Below are positions 10,301 to 21,589 of a stretch of DNA of 64,000 bases, in pieces (positions within the stretch are counted from its first letter, which is position 1; each line of letters opens with the position of its first letter). The notes beneath the pieces are model-generated. The model did not search any database, was not told the origin of the DNA, and saw only the letters and a program-made list of their open reading frames with translations. The DNA is from Zygnema cylindricum (lineage: Eukaryota; Streptophyta; Zygnematophyceae; Zygnematales; Zygnemataceae): assembly GCA_037447655.1 (NCBI GenBank), contig JBBHKE010002102.1, positions 1 to 64,000 of the forward strand, given 5' to 3'. Made by a program: the position numbers and the translations under genes.

Positions 10301-11307
10301 TCTCCTGTCACTTTTGTAACCACAAGTGCCTTTTTCTTCCCTCCGGAAGAACCCCCTCCACGGTTTTCTTGTAGCCTCAGCTCCGACAGCTTGACACAGT
10401 CTGCGATGAAGTGTCCTGGTTTTTTGCAAAAATGACAAAGACCCATTGGGGGCCTTGGTGCCCACACTGATCTCTTTCCCCTTTGTAAGGTTTCTTCGGG
10501 TCCTTCCCCCATCGGTCCCCTCTTGCTGCTAGAGCTTGAATGCTCTTTCCTCCTCTTCTAATCTCCATTGTGTTTTCCTGAACAAGTATCATCGTGACCA
10601 CTATGTTCCATTTCCATGAACTATCAGGCATTCCCTGTACTCGGTACACTATGTTCTCGAACTCATCTGGTAACTTCATGATAAGAGTGTTAACTTTCAT
10701 TTTCATTGTACTTGTCCACCCAGCACTTTCCATCTCCATATACAGACAAGAAAGATCATTACAATAATCTAACATCTTTCCTCCTTTGTAAGTGTAACTA
10801 ACTAGCTTTTGCTCAACAAGCTGGAGCTCCTGAATAGTTCCAGCTCTATAGATTTCCACCAAACTCTCCTATAGCTCCTCGGCCTTGTAAATGTGAAGGT
10901 GAGGGGTGGCCAAACCTTAGGTGAGGTGTCTTAGAATGAAGTTCTTGGCAGCCATGTTTACGTCTTCCCACATTTGAGTATCGTTCTCCACGGTCTTCAC
11001 GGCCGCCGATCCCGGTGCCATGGCAATAGGGGTGAGTGGTGTATTCTTCCCTTTCCCCTTTTCGGATATACTGCTGTCCCCATCATCTGCCTCTTGCGCG
11101 GAAGCAGTTTTGCTGCAGAAAACCTTGCTCCTCCAAAACCCGGAGGGATTCCCGAAGGTGGACGATTCACTTGTCCATTGACGATACCCCAGTATCGTTT
11201 TTGTACAAGGCTCCCATCATCATGGCTTCCCAATGGATGAACCCACATCCATTGAAGGTGGGCACCCTAGAGGGTGGGCCCATAACCTGCAATTCAATGT
11301 CCTCCAT
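7395..11307 (-). pseudogene. Element B: copia gag-pol polyprotein, decayed
   Basis: Domains in minus-strand order: Gag start at 11307, Gag core 10862-10377, zinc knuckle and DSGAS protease 10512-9973, GAG-pre-integrase and integrase N-terminal part 9945-9478, integrase core remnants 9241-9041, linker 9007-8405, RT 8350-7940, RNase H 7814-7395. The RT start is better preserved than in A (LVIRFPSIRILLNLAAAEDMEIHQMDIKTAFLNGELEEEIF, broken here for length at the DIK motif). It shares with A the Gag frameshift and with A and C the RT 2-bp insertion and the integrase stops. Its left part matches C and its right part matches A, so B looks like a recombinant of the two. Confidence 0.86.
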
Positions 11308-12323
11308 TGGACTACAAAATACAGGAAGCCTCTAGATAGTTATTAACTAGCCAACTTTAAGCCACAGCCACTGCTGCCCAAGTAATCAGGCTGACAATCT
11401 GTATGCACCCTTGTGCAGCTTGGACTCCCCTGAGTCCGTAGAAGAAAAAGAATATCTGAAAACGCCCAGCCAGGCGATAAGTTATGAGGCAGTAAAAATG
11501 CCAATTTGTACAAACTCTCTAAGGGAGAGGTGACTACCTACCAAAATTTTCTAAGTTCTGATTCCCTTCAATAACTTCTATCTACTGAAGTACGGACCAA
11601 TCAGATTATTGTACTGTACCAAAAAGTACTATTGCCGGTGTACCTTTTGTAGGGCCTATGTACGACAAGGCTATTAAGCGGACGCGTGTTTGTTTTTTAC
11701 TCGTCTGTACCTTCTTCGGAATTCCTATGACCGAATGTCATCTCTCCACATGGCTCTAGGTCATGCCACGTCACATAACGCCAAGGTGACCACTCCGGGA
11801 TTTCGGCGATGATGTGCGCCGTCGGATTTGCATTGAGACGTAATTGTAGCCGTTATAAATACTTGCGGGATATTTGCTTCGTTGCCAAAAACATGCGTGG
11901 TATTCGTTTTTGAAATGATGTCGTACTTCGTATTTTAATAAAACTGTATCTATGCACGCCGTATCCAGTTTAAGTTAAATGAATTTGTTCTTTTCTAAAT
12001 GTATATATATCTATCACATACCATAGCATTTAGCATTGGTCCTAGTCTAATTGGATAAAGCTGACAGCTGTCGGTCAACATGACGACCGGTAGGTACCGG
12101 GATCAAATCCCGGGTCCGTCATGTATATTTTTAGAGTAACCTACTAAAAATAACTGCCTGTTGGACTAGGGCAGCCATGGATCAACCACCCTCTCTATCC
12201 TTCAGTGACTACAACAAGTATGGGGGTTAGAGAGAGGAGGTGGAGGTTGGCTGTCTGTCCTTTTTCTTTTTATACTAACATATTAAACCTAGAAAATACT
12301 ATAAAAATCTATCAATTTCAACA
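11288..12323 (-). repeat. LTR shared by elements B (5') and C (3')
   Basis: It is 1036 bp with the same boundaries as 6328-7363, offset by 4960 bp. The two differ at only scattered sites, for example around 11420-11480 and 11700-11770. It contains the gag start codon of B and a full tRNA-like module. Confidence 0.88.
12043..12132 (+). promoter_or_regulatory. Antisense tRNA-like Pol III module in the B/C LTR
   Basis: The sequence is identical in layout to 7083-7172: A-box-like TAGTCTAATTGG, paired T arm CCGGG/CCCGG, and T5 at 12128-12132. Confidence 0.6.
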
Positions 12324-15300
12324 CTCCTTTTATTTTTTAGTCTAATTTTAATTTTTATTTCAATAAGCATTTTTCCCGACAATATTTTAATTTATGAGAG
12401 GGCAATGGTTTGGTCATCATGTCAGCCACCATTTCTTCATCAGGTCTATACACAAGATTTAAAATTTTATTTTCAACTTTTTCTCTTACGAAGCTTAATC
12501 TTATGTCCATATGTTTTGCTTTGAAATGGTGTTTTGGATTGGCTGCGATTGAGATTGCAACTTGATTATAGCAAAAGATTTCATGCACTCCCTCCTTCAT
12601 ATATCCCAGTTCTTGCAATAATGATATCACCCACATTAGTTCTTTTACAGCAGAACAAGACGCCATATACTCAGCCTCCATAGTAGACTGAGCAACCACA
12701 TTTTGTTGCTTACTGCTCCAACAGCAAGCACCTTCCCCCACATACAAAACATATCCAGAAGTGCATCTTCTCATAGGTGCATCCCTATAACTAACATCAC
12801 TCCAAGTAGTGATATCAGTGTGCTCCCCTTAATCTTTCATATCAAATCTGCACCTAAGATCTTTCTTGTGCCTATTAATCTTCTCCAAAGACTTACTCAT
12901 CACAAGCAGATCATCCACATAAATTGCAATAAAAATGGCACCATTCTCATCTTCAAACATATACATAGAATGGTCAGAGCTGATCCGGATATATATCCCA
13001 GATCAGTGAGAAACTCATCTAGTTTCTTATTCCACTGTCGGGGAGCCTGCTTCAGTCCATATAAGGATTTCATGAGCCTACAGACTTTGCTCTCTTCTCC
13101 TTCTTCCACGAACCCCTCGGGTTGCCTCATGAAAATTTCTTCCTCTAACTCACCATTAAGAAAAGCTGTCTTAATGTCCATCTGGTGGATTTCCATGTCT
13201 TCCGCTGCTGCCAGATTGAGGAGTATCCTTATTGAGGGAAACCGAATAACTAGAGCGAAGGTCTCCTCATAGTCAATCCCCTCTTTTTGAGTGAATCCCT
13301 TTGCTACCAATCGAGCCTTATATCTCGCAATGGTATTATCTGGGTTCAGTTTTAGTTTAAATACCTATTTACACCCAATAAGTTTTCTGTCTGGAGGACA
13401 ATCCGCTAATTCCCAAGTATTTGCTTCCATGATAGAAGCCATCTCATCATTTATGGCTCTAATCCATCTTTCTTTCTCTGGACTATTCAGTCCCTCCGAG
13501 TAAGACTGAGGCTCTTCTAGGTGAGATAGCTTAGTTACCTTATGAGCAGCTTGTTTTTCCTGTATCCTTTTGCTGCTCCTCCTTCCTCCCTCAAACTCTG
13601 AAGCTGGAATGGATAGAAGTCTTGGATTTCTTCTCACTCTCTCATCGGCTCCCCTGTCCATGGAAGCCGGTTCTTGTCCCACTTTTTCTATCTCCTCGTA
13701 GCCCATAAGAGTATGTGAGGTTTCCGCTGAGTCTCCTGTATCTTGGATCTCCCCTGAATCTGCAATCATGGTTTCACTCATGTCCCTTTCGGGAACGATC
13801 GAGTTCTCCTCACTTTCGGACTCAAATCTGATTCTTACCTTATTTGTATATTTGAAGGGGTCAAATGACTTCCCTTCATCCATGACAACTAAGTGTTTGA
13901 CCAGAATGATATCTTTATTTGCTAAGTCATAGACTCTATATCCCTTAACATCCTCATCATATCCCACAAAGTATCTAGGTTTTCCCTTAGCATCTTGTTT
14001 CTAGTTTTTCTTATCCGTGTTAAGACTGTAGACTTGGCTACCGAACACTTTAAGGTGTGAGATATCTGGTTTCCTTCCAACCCATCTCTCATAAGGTGTC
14101 ACTCCATTTACAGCTGAGGTAAGGACTCTATTCTTAATATAGCTGGCATAATTCATTGCCTCAGCCCAAAATCTCTTTCCTATTTTCTTGTCTGCCAACA
14201 TACTACATGCACTATCTCCTAGTGTTCTATTTTACCTCTCTGCTACCCCATTTTGTTCCGAGTTATATGGTATAGTTTTATGGTGTTACACTCCCTCATC
14301 TCTCAGATAGTCCTCAAACTGGTTAGAGGTATATTCCCCCCTATTATCACTCCTTATCCTCTTAATGGGGGTTTCATGCAACTTCTCAGTCCAGGCTTTA
14401 TATTCTTTCAAGTAAGTTGATGCTTCAGACTTATTTTTCAGAAGTAGACTGTAGAGAATCTAGACCAATCATCGGTTATTGTCATCATAAACCTCTTTCC
14501 TCCAACAGAAGGTACCTTTGCAGGTCCCCAAATATCTGTGTGTACCAAATCTAACACTTTCTCACCTCTATATGTGGCGGCTTTGGGAAAGGGAAGTCTG
14601 TGAGCCTTACCTTCAGCACATCCACTACAATCATTCATCATTTCATTATCCCAAAACTGAATGCCTTCTACTACCCTAAGATTTTTCATATCTCTCAACC
14701 TATCAAAATGCACATGCCCCAACCGCTTATGCCAAATCATCAACTTAGGAACACCAACATAATAAGTATTTTTCTTTTCATTACTCAAGTTAAGCCTAAA
14801 CATTCCTTGGCTACGCTTATCTGCCGTGAAGTAAACTTCATCCCCATACTTAGCTGTAAAGACTCCCTTTCTAATGAAGGTATCAAACTCTTTGTCATCT
14901 AGCACAGAAGTAGAGACAAGATTTTTACTGAGCTAAGGAATGTAGAGTACATTTATGAATGTAAGTATAGAAGTCTTACCATCCACTAAGACCTTCAGAT
15001 CTACTGATCCCACTAGATCTGTAGTAACCATTCTCCCATCCCCATACTCTATCTCTACAGTAGGGATCTTTCTTAGTTTAGTGAAGAGTTCTTTATCACG
15101 ACACATATGCATGGATGCACCTGAGTCGATGATCCATCCTTCCTGTGGAGCTTCTCGAATTGCTCCAAGGGCACACTTCTGTCTCCAAGGGATCTCCTTC
15201 TCCTCCAGACTCTCGTCAAGAAGAAGTTCCCCATCCTCCTCAGAGGACTCATCCTCAGTCTCTTCGTCACTTTTGTAACCACAAGTGCCTTTTTTTTCCC

Positions 15301-15893
15301 TTCGGAAGAACCCCCTCCACGGTTTTCTTGTAGCCTCAGCTCTGATAGCTTGACACAATCTGCGATGAAGTGTCCTTGTTTTTTGCAAAAATGACAAAGA
15401 CCCATTGGGGGCGTTGGTGCCCCAGACTGATCTCTTTCCCCTTTGTAAGGTTTCTTCGGGTCCTTCCCCCATCGGTCCCCTCTTGCTGCTAGAGCTTGAA
15501 TGCTCTTTCCTCCTCTCCTAATCTCCATTGTGTTTTCTTGAACAAGTATCATCCTGACCACTATGTTCCATTTCCATGAACTATCAGGCATTCCTTGTAC
15601 TCGGTACACTATGTTCTCGAACTCATCTGGTAACTTCATGATAAGAGTGTTAACTTTCATTTTCATTGTACCTATCCACCCAGCACTTTCCATCTCCATA
15701 TACAGACAACAAAGATCATTACAATAATCTAACATCTTTCCTCCTTTGTAAGTGTAACTAACTAGCTTTTGCTCAGCAAGCTGGAGCTCCTGAATAGTTC
15801 TTTCCACCAAACTCTCATATAGCTCCTCGGCCTTGTAAATGTGAAGGTGAGGGGTGGCCAAACCTTGGGTGAGGTGTCTTAGAATGAAGTTCT

Positions 15894-16634
15894 TGTTGTT
15901 CTACAACCACCGATGCAGGTGGAGGAGCAGCAGTAGTAGTAGAAGTAGACATGATACACTCTCAGAAGCTATTAAGAATCCTACCAAACAGCTGATCTTA
16001 AGTGCTCACCAGTTCTTATACAAGCATCCAAACCTCACAAAACTCTATTAGAATATAGAGTAGCATAAACACTGATAACTCCCAAAGTTATAGCACAATT
16101 GACACGACAACACTCAAGATATAATACTCAGAAGTTTCCCAAAAATTGTTTGCAGTTTTACTACTTGGAAGTCTGGATACATAATATGTTATGAGTCCTA
16201 AGTCTTATACTTGTGTTGAACCGGCAACACCAATGTACTTGAGAGGTACGTCAAACTACCAAGCTACCACTAATCTGTCAAGCTACCATAGAGCTATCAC
16301 AAAGCTACCACTGAGCTATCACTAAGCTACTACTGAGTTACCCACTAAGTTACCACTGAGTTCCCACTAAGTTGACTAGAATCATATCTATCGCAGTTGC
16401 TCTATCTTTTACAGAATCACATTAAGAATATCAGAGGTTGCGTTGTGCGTACGGACCATATCAAATATAATCGTGGTTGCCTTGTCCTGTCTGTGTTGCA
16501 GCTTCGCTGCTGCGCTGCTCTGCTGCTGTGCTGCTCTGCTGTATAGCAGCTGCGCTGCTTTATAGCAGCTGCGTTGCTCTGTCTGTATAGCAGCTGCGCT
16601 GCTCTAAGAGTGAAAGCTTTCCAAAAAGACAACA
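15894..16634 (-). repeat. Solo M-type LTR inserted in gag of element C
   Basis: It begins TGTTGT and ends ACAACA on the plus strand and is flanked by a perfect 5-bp target-site duplication, GTTCT (15889-15893 and 16635-16639). It is absent from A and B. It matches the M LTR at 129-990, including the Gag leader codons, so it is oriented minus. A solo LTR is the expected product of recombination between the two LTRs of a full element. Confidence 0.9.
16255..16372. repeat. Minisatellite of about 11 bp inside the solo LTR
   Basis: About ten imperfect copies of AGCTACCACTG/AGCTATCACTA follow one another. The matching part of the M LTR (near 490-600) is unique sequence without this run, so the array probably expanded after the two LTRs diverged. 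Confidence 0.7.
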
Positions 16635-17003
16635 GTTCTTGGCAGCCATGTTTACGTCTTCCCACATTTGAGTATCGTTCTCCACGGTCTTCACGGCCGC
16701 CGATCCCGGTGCCATGGCAATAGGGGTGAGTGGTGTCTTCTTCCCTTTCCCCTTTTCGGATATACTGTTTTCCCCATCATCTGCCTCCTGCGCGGAAGCA
16801 ATCTCTGCTGCAGAAAACCTTACTCCTCCAAAACCCGGAGGGATTCCCGAAGGTGGACGTTTCACTTGTCCACTGACGATACCCCAGTATCCTTTTTTGC
16901 ACAAGGCTCCCATCATCATGGCTTCCCAATGGATGAACCCAGATCCATTAAAGGTGAGCACCCTAGAGGGTGGGCCCATAACCTGCAATTCTGTGTCCTC
17001 CAT
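16560..17003 (-). pseudogene. Element C: Gag N-terminal part
   Basis: The ATG at 17003-17001 lies within the 5' LTR (16984-18020), seven codons before the LTR end. The frame reads QVMGPPSRV through the primer-binding site, then HWEAMMMGALCKKGYWGIV and on to NDTQMWEDVNMAAKN at about 16640. It continues only into the solo LTR, giving an artificial C-terminus. Without the insertion the frame would join the Gag core ending at 15073. Confidence 0.82.
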
Positions 17004-18020
17004 TAGACTACAAAATACAGGAAGCCTCTAGATAGTTATTAACTAGCCAACTTTAAGCCACAGCCACTGCTGCCAAAGTAATCAGGCTGACAATCTGTAT
17101 GCACCCTTGTGGAGCTGGGACTCCCCTGAGTCCGTACGAGAAAAAGAATATCTTAAAACGCCCAGTCAGACGATAAGTTATGAGGTAGTAAAAATGCCAA
17201 TTTGTACAAACTCTCTAAGGGAGAGGTGACTACCTACCAAAATTTTCTAAGTTCTGATTCCCTTCAATAACTTCTATCTACTGAAGTACGGACCAATCAG
17301 ATTATTGTACTGTACCAAAAAGTACTATTGCCGGTGTTCCTTTTGTAGGGCCTATGTACGACAAGGCTATTAAGCGGACGCGTGTTTGCTTTTTACTCGT
17401 CTGTACATTCCTCGGAATTCCTATGACCGAATGTCATCTCTCCACGTGGCTCTAGGTCATGCCACGTCACATAACGCCAAGGTGACCACTCCGGGATTTC
17501 GGCGATGATGTGCGCCGTCGGATTCGCATTGAGACGTAATTGTAGCCGTTATAAATACTTGCGGGATATTTGCTTCGTTGCCAAAAACATGCGTGGTATT
17601 CGTTTTTGAAATGATGTCGTACTTCGTACTTTAATAAAACTATATCTATGCACGCCGTATCCAGTTTAAGTTAAATGAATTTGTTCTTTTCTAAATGTAT
17701 ATATATCTATCACATACCATAGCATTTAGCATTGGTCCTAGTCTAATTGGATAAAGCTGACAGTTGTCGGTCAACCTGACAACCGGTAGGTACCGGGATC
17801 AAATCCCAGGTCCGTCATGTATATTTTTAGAGTAACCTACTTAAAATAACTGCCTGTTGGACTAGGGCACCCATGGATCAACCACCCTCTCTATCCTTCA
17901 GTGACTACAACAAGTAGGGGGTTAGAGAGAGGAGGTGGAGGCAGGCTGTTTGTCTTTTTTTTCTTTTTATACTAACATATTAAACCTAGAAAATACTCTA
18001 AAAATCTATCAATTTCAACA
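16984..18020 (-). repeat. 5' LTR of element C
   Basis: It is 1037 bp, begins TGTTGAAATT at 18020 and ends TTGCA at 16984 on the minus strand. It is the outer right LTR of the array. The flank TGCCT at 18021 pairs with GGCCT at 1365 as the target-site duplication. Confidence 0.87.
17739..17828 (+). promoter_or_regulatory. Antisense tRNA-like Pol III module in the C 5' LTR
   Basis: A-box-like TAGTCTAATTGG at 17739-17750, T-arm CCGGG-ATCAAAT-CCCAG (one end pair lost) and T5 at 17824-17828, on the strand opposite to the element. Confidence 0.55.
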
Positions 18021-18524
18021 TGCCTTACAGAAAGTACAATGACACATGTACTTTTTTGTACGACACAGTAATTTTGATTGGTGCTGTATGTTAGAAGATA
18101 GAGTTTAAGAAAATTTAGTAGGTAGCAGCCTCTCTCCGAGAGAGCTCCAGTACACAAGGTCATCTTTGACCATTCATAACTATCAATTTACTTGACCATT
18201 ATCAGTGATTCTTTTTGCTGCGGACTCAAGGGAGTCCAAGCTACATAAAGAGGTAGTCAGTCAGATTTTTTTCTTGCCAAGGTGGCTGCATTTCTAAGGG
18301 AAAGTCAAAATGGGTGAATGTGTCTAAAACTCATATTCTAACTTTGCATTCTATGGTGGAACCGAGCACACAAAAAGTCTTATATCACAAGGGTGAAGCT
18401 TTAATGGGGTTTTGATTGTCAAGGGGTCAATCATTTGGGTTTCTATCAACTTGAAGTCAGCACTATCTAGATTAGCATATTTTGGATCTGCGATTTTTAT
18501 AAGCAATGGAGAACATAGAGTTGT
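18021..18524 (+). mobile_element. Element D 5' LTR, right part
   Basis: It continues the LTR begun at 991-1369. It matches the 3' part of the LTR at 19081-20382, including GATTGGTGCTGT, the CTGCGGACTCAAGGGAGTC motif, and AGCACACAAAAAGTCTTAT. It ends just after ATG 18506-18508, equivalent to the gag start of E. Confidence 0.75.
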
Positions 18525-19080
18525 AGAAATTACATATTGGAATGTTGATAACAAGGAACAAGGGGAAGAGGAGAAAAAGGATGAAGATATTTTGGAGCTT
18601 CTTCGCATCGGTAATATGGGGAAGAAAGAAAAACACACATAAATTCCACGAAAGCAACAGTGTGCTTTTGGAGGTATAATGGAATTAAAGAGAGAGGAGA
18701 AACTTGAGGGAGTTCAAATTATTGAGGTTAGTTTCACAGATTTTTTGGAAACAGAAAACTTGTCGGAAAGGGAGACTTGAACAGATTCTAAGGAAAGGGG
18801 AGAAGTAAATCTAAAGGGGGCTCTAAAGGATAGAAGAGAAGAGGAATATTTGATTAAAAGTTTAGGGGAGGAGAAATATACTTTGGGTATAAAAATAGAA
18901 AGTGATAATGGAAAGAATTCCATGGGAGAGAGTGAGGAAAATTTAGAAAATGGGGTAATAATCATGGAGAAAAATATGATTTCAGAAGATGTAGATTTTA
19001 TGAGGAACTTAGTGGGATCTCTTCATTTAACGATAAATTTGGGGGGTAATGGTTTTGACATCACTAATGGGAGTGATGCC
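18506..19080 (+). pseudogene. Element D: deleted gag-pol remnant
   Basis: After an ATG and a quick stop, the internal region jumps to the acidic C-terminal end of Gag (DEDILELLRIGNMGKKEKHT), then a scrap of the protease region. It then reads a pol remnant at 18850-19086 with SLGEEKYTLGIKIE, resembling the copia RT motif MGEAKYILGIQVE, and GGNGFDITNGSDA, resembling the start of RNase H. Integrase and nearly all RT are gone. The remnant runs straight into the next LTR without a polypurine tract. Confidence 0.72.
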
Positions 19081-20382
19081 TGCTGATATTCGAGTATTTT
19101 TTAGGTCTATTTTAGGATAGGAAAATAGCAAAGGCAGTCTGCCTCTAACTTCTTCTCCAAGCCCCCACACTTGTTGTAGTCACTGGAGGCTGAAAAGGGA
19201 GCTAGAGCCATGGCAGCCTAAGCTGTCTAGAGAGACAAGTAGTAGAATCAAAGTAGATTTACCAAAAGGAATGACGGACCCAGGATTTGATCCTGGTACC
19301 TGTTGTCCGTCATAGTAGCCGTTAGCTTTCTCCGTTAAGTCTAGGACTTGTGCTTAGGTGTATAGGAATTGATATGTATTTAAACAAATACACGTAGGTT
19401 TTCCCATTTAACTAGATTACGGTCTATAGGTCAAAGAAACAGTTTTACTACTAGTACCGGACGAAACAAATAGGACGGATATTTGTTTTGACTGTTCGAT
19501 TTTAAATACCTATATCAATCAGACGGCCGTGGTAAGCACCAGTCTCGCGGAAAGGACAATTTGGCGGTTTTTGGACTCTGCCACTCCGGATGACACGTGG
19601 CAACAACGTACGTGATTACGGAATTTCCGAAACGGCAGAAAACAAATCCGGAAGTGACAAATGTCGCACTATGGCGACATCGTACAATGTACTGCAGAAA
19701 ATACTACGGCACATGTACTTTCTTGTACGGTACCATTTTTCTCACACGGCATGACTTGGCGCCACGTGGAGGGATAAGATTTAGAAGTAGGAATTCCAGA
19801 GATTATAAGAGCGAATCCGGATAAAACATATGTTCACTTCTTAGCCGTGTCGTACGATGACCGTACAAAAGGTACACCGGCATCTCTACCTTTATGTACT
19901 ATACAGTAATGCGATTGGTTCATACCTCAGTACTAGAGGGTTTAGAGAGGGGTTTAGGACTTAGAATATTTCTGGTAGGTAACTTCCTCTCCCAGAGAGC
20001 ACCTTGTATAAATGGCAAACTTTGGCGAGCGATAACCATAAACTCAGTTGACCATTTTAAGTGATTTTTTTTGTTGCGGACTCAAGGGAGTCGAAGCTAC
20101 ACAAGGGTGTAGTTGGTTAGAGTCTTTGCCTGCCTGGGTGGCTACATTTCTTAGGGAAAGTCAAAGTGGGAGAATGTGTCCAAATCTCATATTTTAACTT
20201 TGCATTCTGTGGTGGAACTGAGCACACAAAAAGTCTTATTTCACATGGGTGATGCTGTAATGGGGTTCTGATTGTCAAGGGGTTAATCATTTGGGTTTAT
20301 ATAAACTTGGAGTCGGCACTATCTAGATTAGCTTCTTTTTGATGTGCGAATTCTGTGTGGCAATGGAGCCCATAGAATTTCA
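19081..20382 (+). repeat. LTR shared by D (3') and E (5')
   Basis: It starts TGCTGATATT (TGTTGATATT in the E 3' LTR) and ends AGAATTTCA just before the primer-binding site of E, 1302 bp. The E gag start codon (20363-20365) lies inside it. It has the GTAC-rich hairpin near 19850-19910 and a tRNA-like module. Confidence 0.8.
19264..19343 (-). promoter_or_regulatory. Antisense tRNA-like Pol III module in the D/E LTR
   Basis: On the minus strand: A-box-like TAGACTTAACGG (19343-19332), T arm CCAGG-ATCAAAT-CCTGG, outer stem GACGGAC/GTCCGTC, and T4 at 19267-19264. Relative to the A-C modules the T-arm stem has a paired G-C to A-T change. Confidence 0.58.
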
Positions 20383-21571
20383 GGTTATGGGCCCACCATC
20401 TAGGGTGCCTATGTTCGATGGAACAGACTTCACTTATTGGGAGTTTACGATAGAGGGATTACTTTTCGAAAAGCACTTATAGGGAATTGTTTCGTGACAA
20501 GTGAGGTGTTCGCCACCGGGCTTTGGAGGAGCTCACTATGGAGAATCATCTGGAGCTGCCTAGAAAACCAACCGGAGTTCAGATGCAACAGAAGGTGAAG
20601 GAAAAATCATTAGAGTGGATGGGGATATAGGGGAGAAGGATAATGGGACACCTATGGTGAGGGGAGCTAGGCTCTCGGCTACGGTTCCACTTGTGGGGGT
20701 TATAACTGAACTAAAAACTGAAAAAAATAATAGGAATATTTGGGAATATAAAAACACTATAGCAAAACATCTCATGCTTAGATATGTGTGTGAGTCCATA
20801 GCCATCACTCTTTTAAGTCTAATCAAGTCTTTAGAGATATGGGAAGCACTAATTCAGATTTATAAGAGTGAGACTATTCAGAGGCACCAGTTAGTAAAAC
20901 AAGAAATAGAGGCCTATGCTTATAAAGGCGGTAGCATGATAGAGTTTTGCAGTGATATTGCTGCATTATAACTTGAGCTTTCTAGTGCAGGATATGTAGA
21001 ATCTTAGGATAGAAAGATTAATACACTAATCATGAAACTCCTAGATGAGTAGAAAGACATCATTTACCGTATGCAGGGAATGGATGTCTCCTTGTGGACT
21101 TGGAGCATCACCATGGGGATAATACTTGTGAGGGAAAGCACCTTAGAGCTTCGTAGGGGAAGTGACAGGGTGATTGCATTTACAGCTGGTAGTTATTGGC
21201 GAAAGCGTGATGTGAGGAACGGCGGCGACGAGCGGAAGCGTGATGAGAGGAAGAAAGACAAATGTAAACCTTATCCAAACTTCGGTGGAAAGAGAGGGAG
21301 AAGAAAAGAAAGGGGAGCTTTGGAAAAACGGGTTTGCTTCTTTCGTAGAGAACTAGGTCACCATATGGAGGAGTGTCCTCGTTTGGAAGAACTTAGAAGT
21401 TGGGGTGTGAATGAGGAGGAAGAAGGGGGAGAGAAGAAAGAGGATGAAGAAATCTTGGAGCTTCTTCACATTGGTAGAATGGAGAAGAGAGAAAAGTACA
21501 CAGAAATTCCACGAAGGCAACACTGTGCATTTGGAGGTATAAGGGAAGTAAAAAGAGAGGAGGTACTCTAG
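20363..21571 (+). pseudogene. Element E: Gag with zinc knuckle, several stops
   Basis: The start ATG is within the LTR and the primer-binding site is at 20383-20397 (GGTTATGGGCCCACC). The frame opens MEPIEFQVMGPPSRV, but stops occur within the first 70 codons. Long open blocks follow at 20615-20971 (UBN2-like Gag, ETIQRHQLVKQEIEAYAYKGG) and 21071-21571 (ESTLELRRGS and a zinc knuckle). In the knuckle the second Cys is Arg (CFFRRELGHHMEEC). Gag is the only full domain kept, so this is a non-autonomous gag-bearing element. Confidence 0.78.
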
Positions 21572-21589
21572 GATGTCTAGGAGTGTAAA

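Larger units (their letters stand above)
12355..17003 (-). pseudogene. Element C: copia gag-pol polyprotein, interrupted by a solo LTR
   Basis: RNase H (12355-12774), RT (12900-13310), linker (13365-13967), integrase (14001-14905) and protease (14933-15472) repeat the B sequence almost exactly. Gag (15861-15073 and 17003-16640) is a more diverged version. Its reading frame stays open through the zinc knuckle (CHFCKKQGHFIADC), then shifts in the acidic linker. A 741-bp solo LTR (15894-16634) interrupts Gag. The Gag N-terminus lacks the 1-bp loss seen in A and B (GALCKKGYWGIVSGQV is intact). Confidence 0.85.
1370..18020 (-). mobile_element. Tandem array of three copia elements (A, B, C) sharing LTRs
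   Basis: Four LTRs (1370-2403, 6328-7363, 11288-12323, 16984-18020) separate three minus-strand interiors. Corresponding landmarks in A, B and C are spaced exactly 4960 bp apart, for example 2435, 7395, 12355 and 3445, 8405, 13365. The array sits in the LTR of element D. The flanking 5 bp are GGCCT on the left (1365-1369) and TGCCT on the right (18021-18025), a target-site duplication with one mismatch. All copies share disabling mutations, so the array most likely grew by DNA recombination and not by repeated retrotransposition. Confidence 0.88.

Noticed and set aside
16255-16372. CRISPR-like array
   Set aside because: Units are about 11 bp, degenerate and without spacers; the context is an LTR in a eukaryotic genome.
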